From Halicephalobus mephisto (Eukaryota; Nematoda; Chromadorea; Rhabditida; Panagrolaimidae), in assembly GCA_009193035.1 (NCBI GenBank), contig SWDT01000011.1, forward strand, positions 1,151,248 through 1,215,247: a stretch of DNA of 64,000 nt. Reading direction: 5' to 3'. Below the pieces are notes generated by a model. It was not told the origin of the DNA. It saw only the letters and a program-made list of their open reading frames with translations, and ran no database searches. The position numbers and the translations under genes are program-made. Of the stretch, positions 12,801-25,039 are shown one piece after another (positions within the stretch are counted from its first letter, which is position 1; each line of letters begins with the position of its first letter).

Positions 12801-15124
12801 CTTAAAGTTTTTAGGATCTTCCAGAATCCAATAGAAGATTTCAAAAAATTCTAAAATCTTAAAATTTCTAGGATCTTCCAGAATTAAATAGAAGATTTTA
12901 GGAAATCTGGAAAATTCACGTTAAGACTATTTCGTAAAATTATTTTTTTTATTTTACTGTAATTTAAAAAAAATTTTCAAAAATTTGTTTCGGGACCATT
13001 TTAAAAAGATTTTTCAAAGTAGAATTTTATAAATTTCCAAAATTCAATAAAAAAGAAATTTAAAAATTTTCGAAATTTATTAAAATAAAAAATTTAAAAA
13101 TTTTCGAAAATTCGTTTTGGGACCATTTAAAAAAATTATTTTCATGGTAATTTGATTTTTGAAAAAAGTTTATTTTTGTAATTTTTAGGACCAGAAAATT
13201 TGTGACTAATCGTTTTATCCATGAATCATCCAAAAAGTCATCAAAATTCCATTCTTTCCCGGCATCGGTCAGTTTTTCGTTTTTCTTCGAAAATAGCATT
13301 TAAAAAGGAAAAACTGACCGTCATTTTGATCTTGAAGAATTTTTCTATTTTAAATAATTTTTTTTTAAATTTAAATTGGAACTTAGAATTAAAAGTCGAA
13401 ATTTGAAATTTTAACGTCAGAATAGGATTCGTCATTTTGATTCTAGAAATCCAGATATTTGGTTTTATTAACTTAAGTGAAACAGTATCCTACAGTACGA
13501 AGAATCCACAAATGCCATCTTACAAAAGAAATCCAAACTTTGACTTTGAATTCTGACTTCCAACTTCCACATTACAATATCTCTTTCATCAAAGTTGGAA
13601 CTCGAAATTCAAAAACGAAGTTTAGACTTTTCGTTCTAAGACTTGACTAGCAGTTCGTGTTTGGATTCTAGAAGTCCGAACTTCGACTTCTAACTTCCGC
13701 AATACAGTATTCCCTGTCATCAAAGTTGACAATCGAAATTAAAAATTTAAATTCCGACTTTCGTGTTGAAACAACATTTGTGGATTTTCTTATTTCGAAA
13801 AGTTATTGTGTCTAAGTTGACAGAATTTTATATTTGAATTTTCGAATCTAAACATGCGAATTTATCCTAGCGCGAAAAGTCCAAATTTCGACCTCGAACT
13901 CTGGTCTCCAACTTTTACAAAACGAAGCTCAATATTTCCTTTCTAGGACGGCGATCGAGAAAGCTTGTTTGGCGTCACGCAAGACCGCAGATCGTCTTTG
14001 TTTTGAACGTGAGAGTTTTGACTGATCTAGTTCGAACAATGGCCTTTATTTTCAACTTTTTACTTTTCTGAAAGTTTAATTTCCAATTTGATAATCCATA
14101 AAAAATTATCAGAATTTCCAAAATTTTGGAATTTTCTAAAAAATCCAAAAATTTAATTTTTTTTAAATTTCTAAAAAATCTAAAAATTTAATTTTTTTTA
14201 AATTTCTAAATTTTGGAATTTTTTAAAAAACTCAAAAATTTTATTTTTTTTAAATTTCTAAATTTTGGAACTATTTTGTAAAAAATTCAGAATTTTCTGA
14301 AATTTTTGAAAATTCAAATTTTTAGAATATTTTAAAATTTAGTAAAAAATTAAAATAAACATGGAAAACAAATTCTAAAAATTCTCTAAAAAGTCCCAAA
14401 AATTTATCTCAAGATCATTTCACATCAATATTACTTTTTATTTAAATTTTAAAATTTTAAATCTTTTTGTATTTTAAATTTTTTACTTTTTATTTTTTTA
14501 TATTTTTTAAATTTTTAGATTTTTTGTATTTTGTTTTTACTTTTTATATATTTTTATGATTTCAAATTTAATTTACAAAATTAAAAATTAAATTTTCATA
14601 TTTCTGCAATTTCGGATTTAATATATAAAATTTAAAGTTTTTTTTATTTAAAATTTAATATATAAAATTTGGAATTTTTTTTATTTCAAATTTAATGTAT
14701 AAAATTTAGAATTTCTTTTATTTCAAATTTAATATATAAAATTTGGAATTTTTTTTATTTTGAATTTAATATAAAATTTAAAGTTTTTAATTGATGTTCA
14801 AAGCATTCCATAACAATGTTCATTTCTATTTTCGCAGTAGTGTGATTTATTTGTCCTTTTTGCTTCCTCAAACAAAAGCTTGTCGTTCAAGTTGTTCTCA
14901 CTCAATTTGGATTTCCAGCTGATTCGAGTTAGGATTTTAAAAAGCTCAAGTGGTTCTTTTGCAGACCGCGCTTTGAATGGACCGGTTGTGGACATTTATG
15001 GGCCTTACGGTAATGAGAAAATTCCCATAATCGAGTAAATCTCGAAAATTTAAAAATTATTTTTTTAAATAACTTTGAAAATTGGAATTTTCATAAAAAT
15101 TCATCGATTTTCGAGTATAATCCT
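9826..15124. other. AT-rich non-coding stretch with dispersed repeats
   Basis: No gene supported. It contains homopolymer-rich DNA, repeated GTGTCGGGACCATTTTGTAA-like blocks (about 11,100-11,850 and 12,910-13,120), repeated CCAGAATCCAATAGAAGATTT units at about 12,430-12,900, and duplicated blocks around TCATCAAAGTTGGA (about 13,590 and 13,720). A GC-richer patch at about 13,940-14,030 (ACGGCGATCGAGAAAGCTTG) could be a distal promoter or 5'UTR exon of the downstream LIM gene, but this is speculation. Confidence 0.5.
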
Positions 15125-15845
15125 GTCTCGACAAATTGGTCATTGACCAGTTTTTCGTCTTTGTTTACCTGGTTTTTCTCACCTTGACTCATCGAAGGAC
15201 TTCTGGATTCACTGATTCCAAATCGACCCGCGATCTTTGTTAAAAAAGAAAAAATTGTCCATAATTTAGTGACAATCGGTTTTTAAATTAAAATATTTTT
15301 AAAATTTTTTAAAATTTTCCGTGATTTAATTTAAAAAATTAAAAATACTTTAAAATTAAAAATCTGAATCCTAAAATTTTTAAGTTTTCAGAAAATTCGT
15401 GTCGAGAGAAATTAATTATTGGCCAGTTTTTCGTTTTTGTTTTTCGCATTTGGACTTGAAGGACTTCACGGATTAACTGATCTAAAATCGACCTGCGATC
15501 CTTGTTTAAAAAAATTATCCATGCTTCGGTGACAATTGTTTTTTTGTTTTAACTTTGTAGAATTTTCCGAAATTTAACAAAAAAACTCAAAAATATTTCA
15601 AAATTCAACGAAAATTTCGGGAAAATCCAAATCCTAAAGTTTTTGAGATTTCAATAAACGTCTAGAATTTCGTGTCGAGAAAAGTTAATTACTAGCCAGT
15701 TTTTTCTGTTTGTTTACCTATTTTCTTCCCGCACCTTGACTCAAAAAAGGACTTCTTGGATTGACTGGTCCAGTTCAAAACCGATTCGCAGTCTTTTCAA
15801 AAAAGGGAAAACTGTCCATGTTTCGGTGACAATTGTTTTTAAATT
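15125..15845. repeat. Three copies of a ~270-bp repeat
   Basis: Copies begin at about 15,125, 15,398 and 15,672. Shared landmarks in order are GTGTCGAGA, GGCCAGTTTTTCGT, TTGACT, AAGGACTTC, TCGACCCGCGATC and GGTGACAATTG. They are diverged at roughly 20-30 percent by eye. Confidence 0.75.
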
Positions 15846-16409
15846 TTTTATTTTTTTAAATTTTTTATTTTTTTTATTTTTTTTTATTTTTTTTTTATTT
15901 TTTTTGATCTTGTGAATTTTTTCGCGAATTTGTTCCGGAACTGCTGTCCATTTTGAGTACTTTCTCATTGATTTACTTTTTTAAAAAACAAATCCAGTTT
16001 TAAAATTTTGAATATTTTCGTACTTAATCTGATGGATTACTGTAGATGAATAATTATCTATATAATTGTAGTTTTTCGAGATTTTTATTGGATAAATTTC
16101 GATTTAAAAAGTGAAAACTGATCCGTCAAATCATATTTTTCCGAACAACTGAAAACCGAAAATCGGACATAAATGTCCTTTTTCGGTCGGATCGGGATTA
16201 TTTGATTTCTAATTCTCGGATTTGACTGTACGACTTTTTTGAAACAATTCTTCCTTGTGAATTTTCTTCCCTGATTTCGTAAGATAAATTTTAAAAATTT
16301 CCTAAAATTACAATCATGACCGAAAAAATCAATTTTAAAAAAGTTCGAAATTAACTAAAATCGAAAAAAGAAACGTCTTCAGACAGTTAATTGTCCTGAA
16401 GTCAATTTT

Positions 16410-16960
16410 CTTTACCTTTTTAGATAATTTTTTTTAATTTTTAAAATAGGTTAAAATTTGAATCAAGAGGTCGGTAAAATTAATTTTAAAAAATTTCGAA
16501 ATCAAGGTAGAAAAACTTTCCCAAAGGAGGAACTGTTTTGTATCCTTTTTTTACCTTTTTAGATAACTTTTTTAATTTCTGAAATAACTTTAAATCTCAA
16601 TCAAGTGATCGATAAAGCTAATCTAAGAAAATTTCGAAATCGAGGGAGAAAACTTCTTCAGGAAAGGAATTGTTTTGTATCCTTTTTTTACCTTTTTAGA
16701 TAATTTTTTTAATTTCTGAAATAACTTTAAATCTCAATCAAGTGATCGATAAAATTAATTTAAAAAGAAAAAATTTCGAAATCGACAGAAAAAAATCTCC
16801 CCAAAAGGAGGAACTCTCCTATATCCCTTTTTTACCTTTTTAAATAATTTTTTTAATTTCTGAAATAACTTTAAATCTCAATCAAGTGATTGATAAAATT
16901 AATTTAAAAAGAAAAAATTTCGAAATCAAGGGAGAAAATTTCTTCAGGGAAGGAATCGTA
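16410..16960. repeat. ~137-bp tandem repeat array
   Basis: Four copies marked by CCTTTTTAGATAA at about 16,416, 16,553, 16,688 and 16,836, each followed by TTTCTGAAATAAC, ATCAAGTGATCGATAAA and TTTCGAAATCGAGGGAGAAA. Upstream of the LIM gene; no coding potential. Confidence 0.8.
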
Positions 16961-17531
16961 CTAGAATTGATTTCTAATTTTCGGATTTTCGATAAAATTT
17001 GATGAAGGAGTGTTTGAATTCAAAGTTAGTCTCAAGTAAACAATTGGGAATTTTTTCAAAAAGGCTTTTCATGTTTTTTAAAAGAGGAAAAGCCGAAAAT
17101 GGAATTAGCGTCGGTTTTTTTACAAAAACTTTAAATGCGTTTTTCCGTTGGTTTTTTCTTCATTTTCGTTCTTGTTTATTCTCTGAAATTCTGTAGAAAT
17201 TTCTGAAATATTTCGAAATTTATCGAAAATATTTAGAATTATCCGAAATTAAAATTTTTCTGAAAAATCCTAAAAAATCTTCGAAAATTTAAAATTCATA
17301 TATGAAATCGAAATTTAAAAAATTTTTAAAGTTTTGCAAATTTGTAAAAAACTAAATTTTTATATCCATCAAAAATTTTACTTTTCTATAATCTTCCAAA
17401 ATTTAACAAAAAATTAAAAGTTCATATATGAAAATTCGCGTCGGGACTATTTCGTGAAAAAATTTTTTTTAGAGTTATTGTTTTTTTAATTTTTTTGTTT
17501 TAATTTTGTTTTTTAATTTTGTTTTTTTCAG

Positions 17532-20500
17532 ATGACGGCTGAAGTGGATTCAGAAACCCAAAAGTACCTCCGGGAACTTGATTCCGTCAGAGCTCCGCCA
17601 GATCTGTACGATATCCACTCGGAAGCCGCGATTTCGCTGAATTCCCGTCCCCCGACCCTTATCTCGAACGATTTCCGTCAAAAACTGCATAAAATCAATG
17701 TCAATCACCAAAAGGTTTGTTTTCGAAAAATCCGAAATGACTTAAGTCAAGTGAACGACGACCAATGTTGCAATTTTGAAATTTTTCAGACTTGTTTGGT
17801 TTGTCGGTCATTTGGCAGAGTTGACTGTCCGTACAAAAATCGGAATTTGAATATTTTTCGAAATTTATAAATTAGAAAAACCTAATCTGGATTAATTCGA
17901 TTTCGTAGGATTCGTTCACGGAACAGTTTTATTTAAATTTTAATCGGATTTTGACGGAACAAAAATTGTACATTTCCGAAAAACTAAGTCTGTAGAAAAT
18001 TCCGAAAATCAGAAGCTTCCAGAATTTTAGAATTTTTCATAGAAGTTTCTGGAGTCCAATAGAGGATTCTGAAGTTTTTGAAGATTTCGTAGAAGGTTCT
18101 AGAAGTTTCTAGAAAGTTTTGGAAGATTTTACAGGAGCTTCTAGAAATTAATAGAATTCTAAAATTTTTGAAAATCCTGTAGAAATTTCTCGAATATAAT
18201 ATGAGATTCAGGAAATTTTAATTAATTTTACAGAATCCTCTAGAATCTAATTCAGAATTCTGAAGCTTTCGAAAATCCTATATAAAGTTTCAGAAACTTC
18301 CAGAATTTAATTCAGAATTCTGAAACTTTTGGAAATATCAATAGATTCCAAAAGTTTCTCGAATCTAATACGAGATTCAGAGAATTTTAATTAATTCTAC
18401 AGAATCCTCTAGAATCTAATTCAGAATTCTGAAACTTTTGGAAATATCAATAGATTCCAAAAGTTTCTCGAATCTGGTATGACATTGAAGAAATTTTAAT
18501 TAATTCTACAGAATCCTCTAGAATTTAATTCAGAATTTTGAAACTTTTGGAAATCCTATATAAAGTTTCAGAAATTTCTAGAATCCTTTAGAACCGAATA
18601 AATGATTTTGAAATCTTTGAAAATTTCGTAGTTTCCGAAATTTTTAAAAATCCAATGAGAAATTTACAAATTTTTGAAAAGTTTTAGATTAAAATGAAAC
18701 CTTAATTTTTTGGAAATTCATATTGATTTCATTTTTTAACAAAATTTATTTTTTAATAATTTTAAATTTTAATGATTTTTGATTTTTTTTTAATTTCGAT
18801 TTTTTAAATTAGAAATTTTTTTAATTTTTTCGATTTTAGAGAATAAGTGACGATTCTCAGCCGTCGACGAAGACCGTGACGTTCTCTCCAGAAGGCCCCA
18901 AAACTTTGAAAACTGAAATGTTAAAATTCGGAGAAAAAGCGGAAATTAAAAAAGTGGAAAGTGAGAATCTCCGACAATCGGTCCTGAAGGCTACTCGTCC
19001 GCTGAATCCCTGGGCCGAGACCCAGAAGTCTTCTCAGCGGTCCGTCAGATCTCCTCTGAACGTCCAGACCCCGGATCAGCTCTCGAGCGGACATCCGTCC
19101 TTGAGTCCGACTTCTCCGTTGAGCAATTCCGCGACTTCTACGTCGTCGAATGGGTCTTGTGGAAGTTCGCAAAAATGGAAACCGAAAATTGATGGAACAT
19201 TTTCCGCAAAATTGGTCAATACAGAACCAGAATCCAAAGAAAAAACAATCGTCAGAACTTACAGACCAAATTCGAATTCATCGATGAATCAAAAAACGAA
19301 AAATAATTTTTATCTAAGATCCGGAAGTTTGTTTTTGGATCCTTCGGACGAAAAAAAATCGAATTTTGGAAAATCTTCGACAAAAAATTCAGAAAGAGAA
19401 ACAATCACGAAAGACCTCAGATTCCTCGACGAAATAGAATCCGAAAATCAAAAAAGAATGGAAGAATTGAACGATGTTTACGGTCGTCGGAAGACCGATT
19501 CTGAAACTACCAAAAGAATCGAAGACTTCTCACCAGGTTACGGTAACTTTAAAAAATTTTTAATTTTAAATAATTGGAGATTTTTCAGATTCTTACAGTA
19601 GCCGTAAAAATGGATTCGAGAATTCCAAGAAAATCGAAGACTTCTCAGCAGGTTACGGTAATTTAAAAAAATTTTTAATTTTAAATAATTAAAGATTTTT
19701 CAGATTCTTACAGTAATCAGAAAGAAGGACTCAAGAATCAGAAAAAAATTGGAGACTTTTTGGAAGATTACGGTAATTTTAAGAAGTTTTTAATTTTAAA
19801 GAATTAAAGATTTTTCAGATTCCTACAGTAACCATAAAAACGGATTCGAAAATTCCAAGAAAATCGAAGACTTCTCAGGAGGTTACGGTAACTTTAAAAA
19901 ATTTTTAAATTTTAAATAATTGGAGATTTTTCAGATTCCTACAGTAACCATAAAAACGGATTTGAGAATCAGAATCTGATGGACGACTTATCTGACTCCT
20001 TGAAGCGACAGAAACTCGGATCTCCCGGCAGAATCATCGGGAACTGCGGAAAGTGCTTCGAACCCGTTTTCGACAACAATCAAGTTACCTACGCCTTGGA
20101 TTCGTTCTTCCATGACCAATGTTTTTTCTGTGTTTCTTGTAAAAAATCCCTCAGGGGAAGAAAATTTTACAGACATGGAGAAAAAAATTTTTGCGAAGAA
20201 GATTATTTTTTAAATGGATTAACAGACAATTGTACCAGATGCTTCAGTTGCGAAAGACCCATCACAGACATGGTCCTTCAGGCCTTGGGGAAGTCCTTCC
20301 ATCCCGTATGCTTCAGATGCCACCACTGCGGCCAGTGTCTGGACGGAGTGCCCTTCGCCGTGGACGGAGACAGCAAGGTCTTCTGCATGGAAGACTACCA
20401 GAACCTCTTCTCCCCCAACTGTGCCGTCTGCCACAAGTCCATCAAAGCTTCAAATGTGGGTTTTTGGATAAATTTCGAAATTGCAATCCTAAAGAAGCTT

Positions 20501-21587
20501 CTGAAGTTCCCATCAGATTCTGAAAACTTCCATTAAATTCAGAATCTTCCATTAAATTTCTGAATCTTTCATTAAATTTCAGAAACTTCCATTAAATTCA
20601 GAATCTTCCATTAAATTTCAGAAGCTTCCATTAGATTCTGGAAGCTTCGATTAAATTCCAGAAGTTTCCATTAAATTTCAGAAATTTCCATTAAATTCAG
20701 AATCTTCTATTAAATTCCAGAAATTTCCATTAGTTTCTGAAACCTTCAATTAAATTTCTGAAATCTTCCATTAAATTCAGAATCTTCTATTAGATTCTGA
20801 AAACTTCCATTAAATTCTGAAAACTTCGATTAGATTCTGAAAACTTCCATTAAATTCTGAAATCTTCCATTAAATTCAGAATCTTCTATTAGATTCTGAA
20901 AACTTCCATTAAATTCAAAAGCTTCGATTAGATTCTGAAAACTTCCATTAAATTCCAGAAGTTTCCATTAAATTCCAGAAATTTCCATTAAATTCTGAAA
21001 ACTTCCATTAAATTTCAGAATCTTCTATTAAATTCCAGAAATTTCCATTAGTTTCTGAAACCTTCAATTAAATTCAGAATTTTCATTTAAATTTCAGAAT
21101 CTTCGATTAGATTCTGAAATCTTCCAGAATTTCTAGAATTAGCACCTAAAATTAAATTTCATGCCAAGACGGTTTTAAAAAATTCATTTTTAATTTTCAT
21201 ATATCAATTTAAAATTTCGTAATTTTTTAAAATTATGTACAAATTTCTACAATAAGCATCTGAAATCAAAGATTGTAGAAATTTCGTGTTGAGAGCATTT
21301 CGTAAAAAAAATTTAAATTTTTTCATTTTTTAAAATTTAAATTTTTTTTTATTTTTTATTTTTTATTTTTTATTTTAATTTTTTTTAATTTTTAGGATTA
21401 TGGCCAGATTGTCCGGGTTGTGGCGATGGAAAAAGAGTTTCATATTGACTGTTATCGATGTGAAGGTTGCGGAATGCAGTTGACGAACGAGTCAGACAAG
21501 CAATGTTATCCCTTGAACGACCACCTCCTTTGTCGTCGATGCAATCTCGAATGGGCCAGAATCGGCGCCCCTGTTACTGATTGCTGA
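17532..21587 (+). CDS. Three-LIM-domain protein of the zyxin/LPP/TRIP6 family
   Basis: Exons 17532-17714, 18840-19542, 19589-19657, 19704-19772, 19819-19887, 19935-20455 and 21396-21587 give 601 aa. The N-terminal half is Ser/Pro-rich and disordered. LIM1 starts near residue 402 (CGKC), LIM2 near 463 (CTRC) and LIM3 near 527 (CAVC), with the Cys/His spacing of focal-adhesion LIM proteins. The arrangement of three C-terminal LIM domains is that of zyxin, LPP, TRIP6 and Ajuba. The extreme C-terminus VTDC resembles the TTDC PDZ ligand of TRIP6. No ActA-like FPPPP motif was seen. The likely role is adhesion and actin scaffolding with nuclear shuttling. The ATG at 17532 directly follows a T-rich CAG acceptor, so an upstream 5'UTR exon or trans-splicing is expected. 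Odd: exons 3-5 are tandem duplicates (see separate entry). Confidence 0.93.
19480..19990 (+). repeat. Tandemly duplicated exon-intron units in the LIM gene
   Basis: Three exons of exactly 69 bp (19589, 19704, 19819) and introns of 46, 46, 46 and 47 bp alternate with near-identical sequence. Each exon encodes about 23 residues of the pattern DSYSN-K-GFEN-KKIEDF-GY. The end of exon 2 and the start of exon 6 carry a half unit or a diverged unit. Every intron is in phase 1, so any number of units keeps the frame. Confidence 0.95.
20515..21130. repeat. 20-bp tandem repeat filling the last LIM intron
   Basis: Roughly 30 units of 19-21 bp, consensus TTCCATTAAATTCTGAAAAC, running unbroken through the intron 20456-21395. 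Confidence 0.9.
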
Positions 21588-22029
21588 ATTTCTTAGATCT
21601 TTTATCTCATCCTGACCGTCAAAACAGAATCTTCACAACTCGTCGTAACCAAGTTCTCATCAATAGTCATGAATGTAGTCAACAATCTGACGTCCATATT
21701 GCTTTCGATAAAAATTATTTTTGAATTTAGTTAATTTTCAAAAAAATTCAGTCCAAAACCTTTAAAGACGAAAATTCATATATGAAATTTCAATTAAAAT
21801 CTTTAATTATTGAATTTAGTTAATTTTCAGAAAAACTCAATTCAAAATTTTTAGGAACGAAAATTCATATATGAAATTTTAATTAAAACCTTTAATTATT
21901 GAATTTAAATTTTTTTAGAGATTTTTGTTGTTTTCAGTTTCCAATGAAGAAATTTGTGGGATTTTTGAGGACTTTGTTGTTGACAGCAGTAGTTTTCTGT
22001 TAATTTTTATTATTCAATTTTACGGAAAT
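21588..22029. other. Convergent intergenic region, LIM gene / Ser-rich gene
   Basis: 442 bp between two convergent stop codons. It contains two copies of a block with ATTCATATATGAAATTT (about 21,775 and 21,865). No gene seen. Confidence 0.6.
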
Positions 22030-24319
22030 TTAGTCAATTTCGGCATCAGAGTGACCGCCGACGAGGACGGAGGTACTTTGACTGGCTTCTGATAGGACTT
22101 CGTTGATTTCTTCATTAATCTGGACTACAGGCGAAAGCCCGGTCCTCAGAGTTGGGGAACAAGCAATCAGGACATTAGAAGACTTCTCAGTTGGTGTAGA
22201 AGATTTTTGATTTGTTTTAGGAGTAGTTTGGTTTAAATGAGGGAGCTTCGGACTCGATTCAGGAGATTTCATATTTGATTCGGGAGATTTTGTATTTGAT
22301 TCAGGAGTCTTCTGGCTTGATTCGGAAGATTTCATATTTGATTTAGAAGATTTCATATTTGATTTGGGAGATTGTCGAGACAGTAGAAATCCAGGAGAAC
22401 TTTGAAGTAGTTTCATGGATTCAGAGAACTTTTGAGAATGTTTCATAAGTTCGGAAAACCGTTGAGGAAATGCCACAGGTTTATGAGGTTTCTGAGGAAG
22501 TATTCTGGATCCAGAAAACTGTTGAGATGACGTTAATAATCTAGAAGATCGTTGAAGTGGCTTCAAGGATTCAGAAGACTTTGGAAGTTCAGAAAATCGT
22601 GGAGAAGTTTTCATGGATTCAGAAGTTTTTTGAGATAGTTTCAGAAGTTCCGAAGCTTTTTGAGGTAGTTTCATGGATTCAGAAGGTTTTTGAGGTAGTT
22701 TCAAGGATTCAGAAGGTTTTTGAGAATGTATTATCAATCCAGAAGATCTTTGAGGAAATGTGATAGATGCAGGAGGTTTGTCTGTCCCAAAAGTGGAACT
22801 TTTTTCGGTTTTGCACGAATTTTGAAATTTAAAATTTCTGATTTCTCGTTCATCGACCATTGTAGGTTTATCAGTGATGAATTTAGTTGAGGATTTATTA
22901 CTTTTAGATGACATCTGGCTTCTGAACGACTTTTCTGAAGCGGATTTAGGAGTCTTGCTGGAGGAACTACTGACGGTTCTGAGAGTCATTGAGGGACTGC
23001 TGACGGTTCTGAGAGTCATCGAGGAACTGCTGACGGTTCTGAGAGTCATTGAGGAACTGCTGGATTTCGTCGTGCTTATTGTCTTCGTGGAATTTCCTCC
23101 AGTTCTGGAAGCAGATCGGACGGTTAATCGATGGATAAAGCAGAATTCAGAAGTGTCCGGAGCGACAGAAAATTTGAATTTTTCCGTTTTCTGAAATTCC
23201 AAAAATCGATTTTATATAAAAATTTTTCGAAAAACTTGCGTTTTTTAAGTTTTTAATTTTTTTAAAATTTTTGTTTGATTTTTTCGTTGTCGAAAATCCA
23301 GCAGATTTGGCGATGGAAGAAGATTCTCCAAACAACATAGAATTGGAAAATCTTCGGGAGCTTCTGAAATTCGAAGATCTGCTTGCAACCGATCCAGAAA
23401 AAGTTCTATTTTCCTGAAACTTGTCCTTCGTGGATCCCGGCTGTTTGAAAGCCATCAATTCGTTGAAATTCGAAGAAAAAAATGGAGAAAATCCAATTTT
23501 GGACATATCTGACTTCGGACGGACGGACTTTCCTCTTGAAAATCTTGATTTCTCCCAAGCTGCCTTCGAGAATCCGCAACTCGTTTCTCTTCTGATTTCC
23601 TTGAGGTTCAGGTTTCCAGAAGATTCCTTGTTTGATTCGAATTTTTTTTTCGCAGATTTTTGTTTTTTTATTTTTTCCTTCAAATTGTCCAAAATTTGAC
23701 CTTCGTCGACTTGTTTCGGTTTTTTCAGAATCTTCTTCTCCGCCGATTTCGACATAGGCTTCTCCTCATCCATTATTCTGTCCTGTAGCTTCTTCGGGGG
23801 GATTTTAGGATTAGGACCTGGCTTCCCGTGCGACCACTGCTCGGCCGGCGTCGGTTTGTTCCAAAAGGTAGGAAATTCGGCAAAATTTGATATATCGAAA
23901 TTTTCAGAATTCGATTCTTGAGCACAATTATCTTCAAAAAAATCCAATTTCGCAGTAGTTGGATTGGGAAAATTGTTTTTAGAGTTTCTTTTATCCTTCA
24001 AATCCAGAGATCCGGCTCCGACCGGGGTCCCGAGTGACGGAGTTCTTACGTGAGGTTTTTCTGGAGTCAAAAAACAAGGATCTTCCTTCTGACGTATTCC
24101 GTGGATTCTGAGCTTATTTAGCGCTTTTCCCGTCTTCTCTGTCGTCGTCACGGCCGTCGCAGAACCGATTTCGAAAACGTCAACGATGTCGACCGATCCG
24201 TCTTCTGGAGTCGCGTCCATCGCCGGCTCCAGATTCCTCAAATCTGAAATAATTTAAAAAACCAGATTTAAAAACTCAAATTTACTCGAAGAACGGTCTT
24301 CTGGAGGAGTCGCCGTCAT
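22030..24319 (-). CDS. Unrecognised disordered Ser/Lys/Pro repeat protein
   Basis: Exons 24319-24286, 24243-23240 and 23190-22030 give 732 aa. I do not recognise the family. The N-terminal 350 residues are charged and contain TP sites (PEDGS, FLTPEKP, RTPSLGTP). The C-terminal exon is built of short repeats: three SSSMTLRTV units, then about ten variants of a LPQKPSESMK decapeptide, then NMKSPES octamers, and finally a non-repeat tail ending GGHSDAEID. There is no signal peptide or membrane segment. The second intron begins GCAAGT instead of GT: the only GT nearby (one base on) gives the wrong phase, while GC joins in frame. The start ATG lies just after a TTCAG acceptor. Basic SP/TP-rich repeats could suit a cytoskeletal or chromatin-binding protein, but this is not established. 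Confidence 0.75.
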
Positions 24320-24419
24320 TCTGAATCATTTTTTGTTACTAAAAATTAATTTTTTCGAATTTTTATGCAAATTTTAGAAATTTCATCAACGAAAAATTTA
24401 CATAAATTGTACTTTTGTT

Positions 24420-24860
24420 TTTAGAATACTTCAGAATCCAGTGGAGAATTTTCGGATTTTTAAGGACTTTGTTTTAGAACTTTCTAAAATTTCTTAGAAA
24501 TTTCCAGAATCCAGAGAAGATTCTTAGATTTTTAAGGATTTTAATTTTGGAAGCTTCTAGAATCTATTAGAATCCTTCAAAACCCAATAGAAGATTCTTG
24601 AACTTTCTAGAATCGCTTAGAATCCTTCAGAATCCAGTAGAAGATTCTTAATTTTTAAGGATTTTAATTTTGGAAGTTCCCAGAATCCAGTGGAAGATTC
24701 TTGAACTTTCTAGAATCGCTTAGAATCACTTAGAATCCTTCAGAATCCAGTAGAAGATTCTTAGATTTTTAAGAATTTTAATTTTGGAAGTTTCCAGAAT
24801 CCAATGGAAGATTCTGAAACTTCTATAATCCTGTGAAAAGTCCTGAAATTCAGGGAAACG
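24420..24860. repeat. ~115-125-bp diverged tandem repeat
   Basis: Units marked by ATTTTAATTTTGGAAG (about 24,540, 24,660 and 24,780), each followed by CCAGAATCCAGTGGAAGATTC and TTTCTAGAATCGCTTAG. Intergenic. Confidence 0.7.
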
Positions 24861-25039
24861 TTGTAGAACAAACATCTCCATCTTCAATTTCTAGAGAATT
24901 TTCAAAAATTTCGGAGATCTTTATCGATCCAATTCCTCAAAAAATCTATTTGCAATTTTTACACTAATGTGATTTTCCGATAATTAACAAGAATCTTTAT
25001 TTTAAATTTTATTATTTTTTAATTTTAAGTATTTCCTAA

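Noticed and set aside
14798..14995. 65-codon minus-strand frame with normal-looking composition
   Set aside because: No recognisable domain, no supporting splice structure and embedded in repeat-rich DNA; possible but unsupported.
18921..19172. Arg-rich minus-strand frame in LIM exon 2
   Set aside because: Mirror of Ser/Pro-rich coding sequence; no splice or start support.
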